From: CAZXCG01 sp964639205
Lineage (GTDB): Bacteria; Bacillota; Clostridia; Oscillospirales; Acutalibacteraceae
DNA length: 64,000 nt
Direction: 5' to 3'
NCBI GenBank assembly: GCA_964639205.1
Contig: CAZXCG010000003.1
Coordinates: forward strand, 1-64,000
Below are positions 25,664-33,347 of this stretch, in pieces. The stretch's first letter is position 1; each line of letters opens with the position of its first letter. The notes under the pieces are model-generated. The model searched no databases. It saw nothing but the letters and a program-made list of their open reading frames with translations, and had not been told where the DNA came from. Position numbers and translations under genes: made by a program.

Positions 25664-27022
25664 ATGGAATGGATAAAATCTGCGGTTGTTTATAATATTT
25701 ACCCGCTCGGGTTCAGCGGGGCTCCTCTTGAAAACGACGGAATTAAAAGCTGCCGGTTAGATAAAATATATGACTGGATACCGCACCTTAAAGAGCTGCA
25801 AGTCAATGCAATCGTATTTAATCCTGTTTTTGAAAGCTCGCGTCACGGCTACGATACACGTGATTATTTTAATATTGACAGAAGGCTCGGCGACAATGCT
25901 TCTTTTAAAAAAATATGTGATACATTATCCGAAAACGGTATACGCGTTATTTTGGACGGTGTGTTTAATCACGTCGGACGTGATTTTTGGGCGTTCAGGG
26001 ATGTTCGTGAAAAGGGCTCCTCTTCCCCATACTGTTCTTGGTTTCATAATCTTAATTTTTCGGGTTCAAGTCCATACGGGGATCCGTTTTGGTATGAGGG
26101 TTGGTCCGGAAATTATGACCTTGTAAAGCTCAATTTACGCAACGAAGATGTAATAATTCACCTGCTTTCCGCCGTTGAATTTTGGATTAAAGAATTCGGA
26201 ATAAGCGGCTTGCGCATTGATGCAGCCGACTGCATTGAGTTTGACTTCTTTAGACGATTAAAGAATAAATGCCGAGAATTAAAGCCGGATTTCTGGCTTT
26301 ACGGTGAAATTATTCACGGAGATTACAACCGCTGGGCAAATCCCGAAATGCTGGATTCCGTAACAAATTACGAATGCTACAAGGGTATTTACTCATCTCA
26401 TAATGATAAAAACTATTTTGAAATTGCTCATTCACTGCAAAGACAATTTTCAAAGGGAGGCATATATAAAAACATATATACATTTAACTTTGTCGATAAC
26501 CACGACGTCAACAGAATAGCAAGCACGCTTCGCAACAAAAGGCATTTAAAAAATGTACATACCATTCTTTACACAATGCCGGGAGTTCCGTCATTATATT
26601 ATGGCAGCGAGTGGGGCATCCGGGGAACACGCACGCGAGAAAGCGACGTCGCTTTGCGCCCCTCATTAAATATAAGCTCAATTACAGACGCCGACGACGC
26701 ATTAAACGCTTATCTGTGCAAGTTGGGTAAGATACGCAGACAGCTTGAAGCGCTTGCAGTGGGCGATTTTGAAAATATTACTATACGTAACGAACAGCTT
26801 GTTTACAAGCGTGCCACAGCGCAGCAAAAGGTTTATATTATGCTTAATCTTTCAGAAGAAGAAAGCTGTATTGATTTTCGCGTCAACGGAAGCGGAGTAC
26901 TTACCGACGTTCTTAACGACAACGAAGTTTTCGAAGCGAACGGCACGGTTAATCTGCCCGTTGCTCCCTGCTCCTCACGTATTCTTGTTCTTAATAGCGG
27001 AGGCTTTAAGCTTGACATTTAA
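25664..27022 (+). CDS. Alpha-amylase family glycoside hydrolase (GH13), cytoplasmic
   Basis: Retaining alpha-glucosidic enzyme acting on maltodextrin-like glucans. The 452-aa protein shows the four GH13 regions: ILDGVFNHVG (near 97), LRIDAAD with the nucleophile Asp (near 185), LYGEIIHGD with the acid-base Glu (near 212) and FVDNHDVNR (near 278). A C-terminal beta domain follows. There is no signal peptide and no starch-binding module, so it should work inside the cell on imported oligosaccharides. The exact specificity (alpha-amylase, neopullulanase, cyclomaltodextrinase) cannot be read. CGGAGGAAA precedes the ATG. Single-gene unit with a terminator after it. Confidence 0.88.
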   Translation: MEWIKSAVVYNIYPLGFSGAPLENDGIKSCRLDKIYDWIPHLKELQVNAIVFNPVFESSRHGYDTRDYFNIDRRLGDNASFKKICDTLSENGIRVILDGVFNHVGRDFWAFRDVREKGSSSPYCSWFHNLNFSGSSPYGDPFWYEGWSGNYDLVKLNLRNEDVIIHLLSAVEFWIKEFGISGLRIDAADCIEFDFFRRLKNKCRELKPDFWLYGEIIHGDYNRWANPEMLDSVTNYECYKGIYSSHNDKNYFEIAHSLQRQFSKGGIYKNIYTFNFVDNHDVNRIASTLRNKRHLKNVHTILYTMPGVPSLYYGSEWGIRGTRTRESDVALRPSLNISSITDADDALNAYLCKLGKIRRQLEALAVGDFENITIRNEQLVYKRATAQQKVYIMLNLSEEESCIDFRVNGSGVLTDVLNDNEVFEANGTVNLPVAPCSSRILVLNSGGFKLDI

Positions 27023-27046
27023 ATGGTCAGAGCTGAATTTAAAAAT

Positions 27047-27078
27047 AAAACGGAGTCTATTCCCATAGGCTCCGTTTT
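27047..27078 (+). terminator. Intrinsic terminator after the GH13 gene
   Basis: Hairpin arms AAAACGGAGTCTAT and ATAGGCTCCGTTTT with a 4-base loop (TCCC), one G-U pair, then ATTCATTTTTT. As it is A-rich in front and T-rich behind, it may also serve transcripts coming from the minus strand. Confidence 0.8.
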
Positions 27079-27119
27079 ATTCATTTTTTAATTTGCTGCG
27101 TCAGGTGGTAGGCGCTGAA

Positions 27120-27138
27120 CATCTTTGCCTAAGTTATA
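27120..27138 (-). repeat. Fragment (A module end) of the dispersed intergenic repeat
   Basis: CATCTTTGCCTAAGTTATA is nearly identical to the end of the A module at 31778-31796 (one change), and both are inverted relative to the near-complete copies. Preceding bases (TGCTGCGTCAGG from 27094) may be a shortened remainder of the element. Confidence 0.5.
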
Positions 27139-27151
27139 GTATAAGCTACTT

Positions 27152-28150
27152 TTATTCTGAAACACTTATATATTCAACGTCCTCAATGACCAAATTGCCG
27201 TCGTCGTTGATATAAAACTCAGCTTCGCTTGATACTTCCGAATCGGTAAAATAAGTGAAAGTAATCGTTCCGTCGTTTACAGTATATATGCCGTCTATAT
27301 GTATTCCCATATCTTCATATTGCATATCAAAAGCGATAGTTCCGTCTGAATTTAAGGTATAAGTCACCCCCTGAGCTTCACTGTACCACTTGCCTATTAC
27401 TTCTTCGTCCGCGGTAAAATCCGCAGACGGCGTAAGACCTGCATCCTCCATAGGGGCCTCTACAAACAGCAGAGAATCATCGCCTGAAGAAATTGTAAGC
27501 TCACGTGTGGAAAAGGCGTTGCCGTCAATGGTTATATCGAATTCTCCGGACAAAACGTATGGGATGGAAACGCTGAGCGTTGAAGCGCCGTCGGAGGTTT
27601 CAACGAAATAAGGTCCGTAATAAGAATAGGTGCCTATAACGCACTTGGCTACTCCGTCTTTTTCAAAGACCAAATATGAAACTGCGGAGTCATTTTCTTC
27701 GGCATACTCCAATTCCTCGGACAAAGCCCATACGCCCTCAACAGATGAAGTGAAAAATATTTTATATACTCCGAAAACAATCAGGGCAGCCAATAAAATG
27801 CTCGCCGCTGTAATGATTGAGGTATAGAAAACGGTCTTTTTTTTAGGCTTTTGTTCCGGTTCGGTTTTGATGTCCTTGAACTCGTCTTCAATATTTTCGT
27901 CCGGTTCTGTTTTTTCCGCAGACAGCTCGGAATCTTCTGTCTGTAAAATATCGGTGTTTGAATCTGCCGCTTCGCTTATATCGCTGTCGGTAATGTCACT
28001 TTCGGCGTTTAATTCGGATTTACTGTCAGAATTGCATGGAACGGACATTTCACCTGCAGCATTATCGGCGGGAGCTTCAGGCTCATATGCGTCTGCATTA
28101 AGTCGTTCCTCATTGCTTTCGATACCTTCCGATTTTTTGTTTTCATCCAT
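27152..28150 (-). CDS. Single-pass membrane protein of unknown function with acidic N-terminus
   Basis: The 332-aa product has three parts. Residues 1-100 form an acidic, low-complexity, probably disordered cytoplasmic region. A basic KPKKK leads into a membrane helix at about 107-133. The extracellular part of about 200 aa has two similar beta-rich sections: GVWALSEELEYAEEN and GKWYSEAQGVTYTLNSDG, each starting with a G-x-W pattern reminiscent of lipocalin-like DUF repeats. No enzymatic motif is seen. The ATG at 28150 has AAGGAGG ten bases upstream; a TTG closer to that site is too near. It has its own promoter. Confidence 0.75.
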   Translation of the reverse strand: MDENKKSEGIESNEERLNADAYEPEAPADNAAGEMSVPCNSDSKSELNAESDITDSDISEAADSNTDILQTEDSELSAEKTEPDENIEDEFKDIKTEPEQKPKKKTVFYTSIITAASILLAALIVFGVYKIFFTSSVEGVWALSEELEYAEENDSAVSYLVFEKDGVAKCVIGTYSYYGPYFVETSDGASTLSVSIPYVLSGEFDITIDGNAFSTRELTISSGDDSLLFVEAPMEDAGLTPSADFTADEEVIGKWYSEAQGVTYTLNSDGTIAFDMQYEDMGIHIDGIYTVNDGTITFTYFTDSEVSSEAEFYINDDGNLVIEDVEYISVSE

Positions 28151-28182
28151 TGGGCGCAAGCCTCCTTAAATCTTTGTATATC

Positions 28183-28211
28183 ATAATACAATATTTTGCA
28201 ATATAAATCAA
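28183..28211 (-). promoter_or_regulatory. Promoter of the acidic membrane protein gene
   Basis: On the minus strand, TTGATT (28211-28206), 17-bp spacer, TATTAT (28188-28183), about 33 bases upstream of the start codon. Confidence 0.6.
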
Positions 28212-28252
28212 CCGTTATTTGTGACAGAAAAATGAATTATTTTAAATAAGCA

Positions 28253-28284
28253 AAAAACGGCAGACAGAAGTCCGCCGTTTTTAA
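28253..28284 (-). terminator. Terminator of groESL
   Basis: On the minus strand the hairpin ACGGCGGAC / GTCTGCCGT (one G-U pair, 4-base loop) is preceded by A residues and followed by TTTTTT. It lies about 25 bases after the groEL stop, ahead of the next gene's promoter. Confidence 0.8.
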
Positions 28285-28308
28285 AGTAAAATCAATTTTT
28301 GCCGCAGA

Positions 28309-29937
28309 TTAATACATACCGCCCATATCAGGTGATGCTGCAGGAGCTGCGGGCGCGGGTTCCTTTATATCCGTTACCAACGATTCTGTTGTAAGAACCA
28401 TTGCCGCAACTGAGGAAGCGTTCTGTAAAGCGCTTCTTGTAACCTTTGTGGGGTCAACTATACCGGCAGCTAACATATCTGTATATTCGCCTGTGAGCAC
28501 ATTGAAGCCGTATCCAATCTTGTTTGACTTCTTAATATTTTCTACTATAACCGAGCTTTCAAGACCGGCATTAGCGGCAATCTGACGCAAAGGCGCCTCC
28601 AAAGAACGCAGAACAATTTGCATACCGGTTTTTTCGTCGCCCTGCGCGCCTTCAATAAGCTTTTCAACAGCAGGGATTGCGTTGATGGGGGCTATTCCGC
28701 CGCCGGCAACTATACCCTCTTCAACGGCAGCCTTTGTTGCTGCAAGAGCGTCTTCAATTCTGAGCTTCTTTTCTTTCATTTCGATTTCGGTAGCAGCGCC
28801 AACTTTAATTACCGCAACTCCTCCGGCCAGTTTTGCGAGCCTTTCCTGAAGTTTTTCTCTGTCGAAATCGGAGGTTGTGGTTTCAATTTGGGCGCGGATC
28901 TGAGCAATTCTGCCTTTAATTGCACTTGAATCGCCGGCTCCGTCAACTATGATAGTATTTTCCTTTTCTACCTTAATTTGACGCGCGCGTCCGAGTTGGT
29001 CGATAGTAGCGTCCTTGAGTTCAAGACCAAGGTCGGAAGTTATTACAGTACCGCCGGTTAAGATTGCAATATCCTGAAGCATTTCCTTCCTTCTGTCACC
29101 GAATCCGGGAGCCTTTACCGCAACACAGGTAAAGGTGCCGCGCAGCTTGTTGAGTACAAGTGTTGTGAGAGCTTCTCCCTCTACGTCCTCTGCAATGATA
29201 AGGAGCTTTCTGCCGCCTTGAACAATTTGCTCAAGCAAAGGAAGAATTTCCTGAGTATTTGAGATCTTTTTGTCGGTAATAAGGATGAGCGCGTCATCAA
29301 GCTCGGCAACCATTTTATCGTTATCAGTTACCATATAAGGTGCAATATAACCGCGGTCGAACATCATACCTTCAACAACCTCACTGTATGTTTCGGCTGT
29401 CTTTGATTCTTCAACGGTAATAACGCCGTCTGTCGTTACCTTTTCCATAGCCTCGGCAATAAGATTGCCGATAGCGGCATCGCTGGAAGAAACTGTCGCA
29501 ACTCTTGCAATATCTTCTGTTCCGTCAACCTTTTTGCTGTTTTCCGATATTGCTTTAACCGCCTCGTTTACGGCAGCCTGAATACCGTTTTTAAGCTGCA
29601 TGGGGTTTGCTCCGGCGGTTACGTTTTTCATTCCCTCGTGAATAAGCGACTGAGCAAACAAAGTAGCCGTTGTTGTACCGTCGCCGGCTATATCATTGGT
29701 TTTAATGGAGACCTCTTTGACCAGCTGTGCGCCCATATTTTCAAAAGCGTCTTCAAGCTCGATTTCCTTTGCTATCGTTACGCCGTCGTTGGTAATAAGC
29801 GGAGCGCCGAACTTTTTATCAAGAACAACATTTCTACCCTTAGGTCCAAGTGTAATTTTAACAGTATCGGCAAGCTTGTCAACGCCATTCATTAAAGCTT
29901 TTCTTGCCTCTTCACCGTAAGCGATTTGTTTTGCCAT
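28309..29937 (-). CDS. groEL: 60 kDa chaperonin GroEL
   Basis: ATP-dependent folding chamber subunit. The 542-aa chain starts MAKQIAYGEEARKALMNG and contains GPKGRNVVLDK, the nucleotide-binding GDGTTTATLFAQ, and the allosteric-hinge region VGAATEIEMKEKK. It ends in a short GGMY tail, shorter than the GGM repeats of enterobacteria. AGGAGG precedes the ATG. It is the second gene of a CIRCE-controlled operon; a TTAGCACTG half-site lies in the 52-bp gap after groES. Confidence 0.97.
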   Translation of the reverse strand: MAKQIAYGEEARKALMNGVDKLADTVKITLGPKGRNVVLDKKFGAPLITNDGVTIAKEIELEDAFENMGAQLVKEVSIKTNDIAGDGTTTATLFAQSLIHEGMKNVTAGANPMQLKNGIQAAVNEAVKAISENSKKVDGTEDIARVATVSSSDAAIGNLIAEAMEKVTTDGVITVEESKTAETYSEVVEGMMFDRGYIAPYMVTDNDKMVAELDDALILITDKKISNTQEILPLLEQIVQGGRKLLIIAEDVEGEALTTLVLNKLRGTFTCVAVKAPGFGDRRKEMLQDIAILTGGTVITSDLGLELKDATIDQLGRARQIKVEKENTIIVDGAGDSSAIKGRIAQIRAQIETTTSDFDREKLQERLAKLAGGVAVIKVGAATEIEMKEKKLRIEDALAATKAAVEEGIVAGGGIAPINAIPAVEKLIEGAQGDEKTGMQIVLRSLEAPLRQIAANAGLESSVIVENIKKSNKIGYGFNVLTGEYTDMLAAGIVDPTKVTRSALQNASSVAAMVLTTESLVTDIKEPAPAAPAASPDMGGMY

Positions 29938-29989
29938 AATAAAATCCTCCTGACAAATTATAAAATTTTATAATATTAAGTTAGCACTG

Positions 29990-30274
29990 TTATTCGACAA
30001 TTGCTAAAATATCCGACTGGCGAACTATTGTATAATCTTCGCCGTCAATTTTTACTTCAGTGCCGGCGTACTTATTGGTAATAACCTTTTCGCCTTCTTT
30101 TACAAACATCGCCACTTCCTTCCCTTCCACAAGTCCTCCGGGACCGACGGCGACAATTGTGGCAAACTGCGGCTTTTCCTGTGCGGCAGTGGATAAAACA
30201 ATACCGCTGGCAGTGGTTTGCTCAGCCTGTTCAATCTTTAAGACAACTTTGTCAAGTAATGGTTTAATTTTCAT
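29990..30274 (-). CDS. groES: 10 kDa co-chaperonin GroES
   Basis: Lid of the GroEL chamber. The 94-aa protein begins MKIKPLLDKVVLK and has the mobile-loop region QTTASGIVLSTAAQEKP and the C-terminal YAGTEVKIDGEDYTIVRQSDILAI. The ATG at 30274 is preceded by GGGAGGAA. A longer in-frame extension upstream runs through the CIRCE operator and promoter and is not coding. Confidence 0.97.
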   Translation of the reverse strand: MKIKPLLDKVVLKIEQAEQTTASGIVLSTAAQEKPQFATIVAVGPGGLVEGKEVAMFVKEGEKVITNKYAGTEVKIDGEDYTIVRQSDILAIVE

Positions 30275-30309
30275 TGCATATTCCTCCCTGAATATATTTA
30301 AAATTATAG

Positions 30310-30336
30310 TTAGCACTCTCTTTGCTTGAGTGCTAA
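30310..30336 (-). promoter_or_regulatory. CIRCE operator (HrcA binding site)
   Basis: TTAGCACTC, nine bases, GAGTGCTAA: an exact match to the CIRCE consensus. It lies just downstream of the -10 box, where HrcA blocks initiation and heat shock relieves it. hrcA itself is not in the window. Confidence 0.97.
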
Positions 30337-30340
30337 CTAT

Positions 30341-30369
30341 ATTGTAACGCATTTATTGTAAAAAATCAA
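30341..30369 (-). promoter_or_regulatory. Sigma-A promoter of groESL
   Basis: On the minus strand, TTGATT (30369-30364), 17-bp spacer, TACAAT (30346-30341), directly followed by CIRCE. Confidence 0.85.
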
Positions 30370-30425
30370 GCCTTTTTTTGGCAATTTTAAAAATTCACCT
30401 ATTTTTCATAATTAAGGTTTTCAAA

Positions 30426-31451
30426 TTAATTTCCCATTGCATACAGCAACATTATTCCGCTTGGTCTGCAATCTATTTCGGAAGCGGTAACCCAATTAAA
30501 GCACAGCTCGCATTCGGTAGTATAAGCAACCGGAACCGCGGAAGGATTTTTACCGTTGACTATAATATCAAGAAGCATCACAGCCGCTTTTTCTCCGAGG
30601 CTGTTATAATCGATTATGTAGGTTGCAAGACACCCGTCCCATACCATTGCTTCGGTTCCGCCTATAACCGGGATTTTTCTTTCATTAAAAAAGTCGCATA
30701 TCTGTTCGAGATTATTTGCTATTTCAGTATCGTCCGGTAAGTAAACGGCTTCGTTATTTTCACTTGCCTTTTCAAGTACGCTTTCAAGCTTGGCAAAATC
30801 CGAAACAGGATATTCGTTGAGAGTAAGCGAGAGTTCTTCTGCCTGATATTTTGCAATATTTAACTGTATAATTGAATTTTCGTTGTTTTCGTCGTAAATA
30901 AAAGCCACCGTTCGACATGAAGGATACAGCCTGCAAATAAGGTTTATTTGCTCAAAACAAGGCGTATAATCCGATACTCCGGTCATAATTCCGCCCGGCT
31001 CGGAATTGCTGGCAACCAAGCCGTCCGCCTCAGGATCTGTTACTCCCGCAAAAACGACCGGTATATTTGTCCCGGTTTCATACATCAGCAGGGACGCCTG
31101 CTCGTCTATTGTAAGTATTGCGTCGCAATCGCTGTCTGCAAGCTTTAGGGCGTAGGCTTTTGCTTTGTCGTCGCTTTCAATAGAGCATAAATACATATAT
31201 TCTATATTTACGCTTTCTTCCTGCGCCAATTCGTCACACGTTCCGATAAAGCTGTTGTAGATGTCCTCGCTTTTTCTGCTGTTGTCTGTTCTCAAAATAC
31301 CTATCTTAATTTCAATATTATCATTATTTTCTGCCGATTGATCCGTTTTATTCTTTTCATCATAATAAAAGAAAAGCGAAAAAGGAACTATAATTACAAG
31401 CAAAAGCGCAAATAAAGGTATGAACCACTTTCTGATATTCTCTCTGTTCAT
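30426..31451 (-). CDS. ABC-type substrate-binding protein, membrane-anchored orphan (PF04392-like)
   Basis: The 341-aa product has an uncleaved-looking membrane helix at about residues 9-29, with no lipobox Cys. A periplasmic-binding-like two-lobe domain follows (IKIGILRTDNSRKSEDIYNSF, DAILTIDEQASLLMYE, IPVVFAGVTDPEADGLV, VAFIYDENNENS, IPVIGGTEAMVWDGCLATYIIDY). This fits the ABC_sub_bind family found with aromatic amino acid or other transporters. No permease or ATPase gene is nearby, so it may be a sensor or partner a distant transporter. The ribosome binding site is weak. The ligand is unknown. Confidence 0.78.
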   Translation of the reverse strand: MNRENIRKWFIPLFALLLVIIVPFSLFFYYDEKNKTDQSAENNDNIEIKIGILRTDNSRKSEDIYNSFIGTCDELAQEESVNIEYMYLCSIESDDKAKAYALKLADSDCDAILTIDEQASLLMYETGTNIPVVFAGVTDPEADGLVASNSEPGGIMTGVSDYTPCFEQINLICRLYPSCRTVAFIYDENNENSIIQLNIAKYQAEELSLTLNEYPVSDFAKLESVLEKASENNEAVYLPDDTEIANNLEQICDFFNERKIPVIGGTEAMVWDGCLATYIIDYNSLGEKAAVMLLDIIVNGKNPSAVPVAYTTECELCFNWVTASEIDCRPSGIMLLYAMGN

Positions 31452-31582
31452 AATAAAACCGCATTTCTATTTTATTTAATTCAAATCTAATCGCCGAATC
31501 AGATTTAATTTAATCTTAGCGCCGCCGTTGCTTAAACGTATTTTATCATATATCAAAGCCATCATCAAGTAAAAAACGGATA

Positions 31583-31598
31583 GTGCAAATATTTGCAC
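31583..31598. promoter_or_regulatory. Perfect 16-bp palindrome, possible operator
   Basis: GTGCAAATATTTGCAC reads the same on both strands. It lies between the divergent substrate-binding protein gene and the small conserved gene, about 27 bases upstream of the plus-strand promoter. The regulator is unknown. Confidence 0.45.
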
Positions 31599-31624
31599 GG
31601 CAAATTAACTGATTAAGATTTAGC

Positions 31625-31653
31625 TTGACAAATTTCAAATAATTATATACCAT
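31625..31653 (+). promoter_or_regulatory. Candidate promoter of the unknown gene / nuclease pair
   Basis: A perfect TTGACA (31625-31630) followed after 17 bp by TACCAT (31648-31653). The -10 is imperfect. The untranslated leader would be about 150 bases and contain the inverted repeat module. Confidence 0.45.
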
Positions 31654-31751
31654 TTTCAATAAGGGGCTTTGTCCCGTCATTTAACGTGGCAAAGGGTAGC
31701 GACGGTTGCCTGAGGAATCAGTGGGAATTGCATCCTCGCCGATTCCCAAAA

Positions 31752-31796
31752 TGGAATCCGCCGCCTTAGAGGCGGGGCATCTTTGCTTAAGTTATA
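31752..31796 (-). repeat. A module of the dispersed repeat, inverted, next to a start codon
   Basis: GCCGCCTTAGAGGCGGGG (31760-31777) is identical to the reverse complement of the stem in the copy at 24781-24959. The following CTTTGCTTAAGTTATA also matches it closely. It ends four bases before the AGGAGG of the downstream gene. Confidence 0.65.
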
Positions 31797-31811
31797 TTAG
31801 GAGGAGTGCAT

Positions 31812-32222
31812 ATGAATGTAATTGTATGTCTTGATGACAATAACGGAATGCTGTTTAACAATCGCAGACTCAGCAGAGATAAAAATATTTTTTGCGATAT
31901 TAAAAGACTTGCCGGCGACGGAAGAATTTATGCAAACAGCTTTTCTTTTTTGCTTTTAAAGGAGTATAACATAAATGCACTGATTGACGATAATTTTCTT
32001 TACATTGCAGGAGAGGATGATTATTGTTTTGTGGAAAACTGCGGTCTGCGAACATTTGCCGATAAAATAAATCAATTTGTTACATATAGATGGAACAGAA
32101 GCTATCCTTCGGATTTTAAGCTTGATTTACAGCTATCGGATTCTATATGGAAGCTTAAAAGCGTCGATGAATTTAAAGGCTTTTCGCATGAAAAAATAAC
32201 AAGGGAGATATTTATTAAATGA
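31812..32222 (+). CDS. Small conserved protein of unknown function
   Basis: A 136-aa cytoplasmic protein. The N-terminus MNVIVCLDDNNGMLFNNRRLSRD and the segment CGLRTFADKINQFVTYRWNR, with SHEKITREI at the end, resemble a Clostridia family often labelled ribonuclease Z in databases. It has no metallo-beta-lactamase motif to justify that name. The ATG at 31812 sits seven bases after AGGAGG. Its stop overlaps the start of the nuclease gene by four bases (ATGA), so the two are co-expressed. Confidence 0.75.
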   Translation: MNVIVCLDDNNGMLFNNRRLSRDKNIFCDIKRLAGDGRIYANSFSFLLLKEYNINALIDDNFLYIAGEDDYCFVENCGLRTFADKINQFVTYRWNRSYPSDFKLDLQLSDSIWKLKSVDEFKGFSHEKITREIFIK

Positions 32223-33097
32223 AAAATAAAAAAAGCTTTGCCGCAGCAGTTTTATTTCCGTTACTGCTTTGTATTTCATTATCCGCGTGTTCGTTTGATG
32301 GATTTGTCAGCGGAAGCGGCGACGCATATATATCGCTTGAAAATATTCCGGAATACAGCGGTAATCCTTATGTTGCCGTCAACGGCAACACACCTTTTTT
32401 TGATGACTCGGAGCTTGTCGCGCAGTCATTTGAAAAATATAGCGAGCTTGATTATTTGGGCAGATGCGGCGCCGCATATGCATGTATTGGACAGGATATA
32501 ATGCCGGATGAAGACAGGGGCAGTATCGGACAAATAAAACCCTCGGGCTGGCAAACCGTAAAATACGATATTGTAGACGGAAAATACTTATATAACAGAT
32601 GTCATCTTATAGGCTTTCAGCTTTCGGGCGAGAATGCCAATGAAAAAAATCTGATAACCGGAACACGGTATATGAATGTTGAAGGAATGCTGCCTTTTGA
32701 AAATATGGTTGCCGACTATGTAAAGGAAACCGATAATCACGTGCTTTACCGTGTTACGCCGATTTTTAAAGACGACAATCTCCTTGCCGACGGAGTGCTT
32801 ATGGAGGCGCAATCGGTTGAAGACAATGGCGCTGAAATATGCTTTAATGTTTTCGTTTACAATGTTCAACCGGGAATAGTCATAGATTATACAAACGGAG
32901 AAAGCCGGCTCGAAAGCGGCGCAGAAAGTACTTATGCCGATTCGGAATACATATTAAATACAAGTACGTTTAAATTTCACGATGTTTCCTGTCCTCTTGC
33001 TCAAAATATTAAAGAGAGCAACAAAGAAACCTTTTACGGCAGCCGTGAAACGCTGATTGAAGAAGGCTATACCCCATGCGGGAAATGCAGTCCGTGA
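32219..33097 (+). CDS. DNA/RNA non-specific endonuclease, lipoprotein
   Basis: Surface-anchored nuclease of 292 aa. The signal region ends in the lipobox LSAC (Cys near residue 24). The nuclease domain shows YNRCHLIGFQLSGENANEKN, where the RCHLIG segment corresponds to the DRGH-type active site and the Asn-rich part binds the metal, and then NLITGTRYMNVEGMLPFE. A C-terminal module of about 45 aa (FKFHDVSCPLAQNIKESN and YTPCGKCSP) has Cys/His residues seen at the ends of other secreted nucleases. It may serve nutrient scavenging or DNA uptake. Co-transcribed with the small gene before it. Confidence 0.86.
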   Translation: MKNKKSFAAAVLFPLLLCISLSACSFDGFVSGSGDAYISLENIPEYSGNPYVAVNGNTPFFDDSELVAQSFEKYSELDYLGRCGAAYACIGQDIMPDEDRGSIGQIKPSGWQTVKYDIVDGKYLYNRCHLIGFQLSGENANEKNLITGTRYMNVEGMLPFENMVADYVKETDNHVLYRVTPIFKDDNLLADGVLMEAQSVEDNGAEICFNVFVYNVQPGIVIDYTNGESRLESGAESTYADSEYILNTSTFKFHDVSCPLAQNIKESNKETFYGSRETLIEEGYTPCGKCSP

Positions 33098-33114
33098 TAT
33101 TTTTACCTATGAAA

Positions 33115-33276
33115 CATAACTTCGCATATCCACTTAAAAACAGTCGTTTTTGTTTCAGCAGGGAGTTAAAACCCACGCTGAAAGCCCGAGCAGCTGACGC
33201 TGTTTGCATACGCTGCAATTTATCGAGAGCTTTGTTTCAAGCAGGCTTGGCGAAGTTGTCGCTCCGATTTAAAAAG
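33115..33276 (+). repeat. Dispersed intergenic repeat, near-complete copy
   Basis: Starts CATAACTTCGCATAT and ends GCTCCGATTTAAAAAG, 162 bp. The right part aligns with 24872-24959 throughout: AGCTGACG, ACGCTGCAATTTATCGA, GCAGGCTTGGCGAAG. The central stem of the A module is replaced by unrelated sequence. It lies between the convergent nuclease and gatD genes, directly before a terminator. Confidence 0.65.
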
Positions 33277-33279
33277 CTG

Positions 33280-33302
33280 ACCGGAGATCAAAAATCTCCG
33301 GT
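33280..33302. terminator. Terminator between the convergent nuclease and gatD genes
   Basis: Perfect arms ACCGGAGAT / ATCTCCGGT with a 5-base loop. It is followed by TAAATTTTT on the plus strand and CAGCTTTTT on the minus strand, so it can stop both transcripts. Confidence 0.75.
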
Positions 33303-33347
33303 TAAATTTTTGTCAAGCTGTCGGTTTTTTATGACAACCATATTATT

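Larger units (their letters stand above)
31452..31811. other. 360-bp divergent intergenic region
   Basis: No gene is seen. It contains an interrupted inverted repeat AAATCTAAT / ATCAGATTT (31483-31506), a perfect 16-bp palindrome (31583-31598), a candidate plus-strand promoter (31625-31653) and an inverted A module of the dispersed repeat (31752-31796) just before the downstream gene. The stretch 31660-31750 is GC-richer than its surroundings and may be the remainder of a diverged repeat copy. Confidence 0.5.

Noticed and set aside
31812..32222. Naming the 136-aa protein ribonuclease Z
   Set aside because: It lacks the HxHxDH metal motif of RNase Z; the database name for this family appears to be a propagated error.
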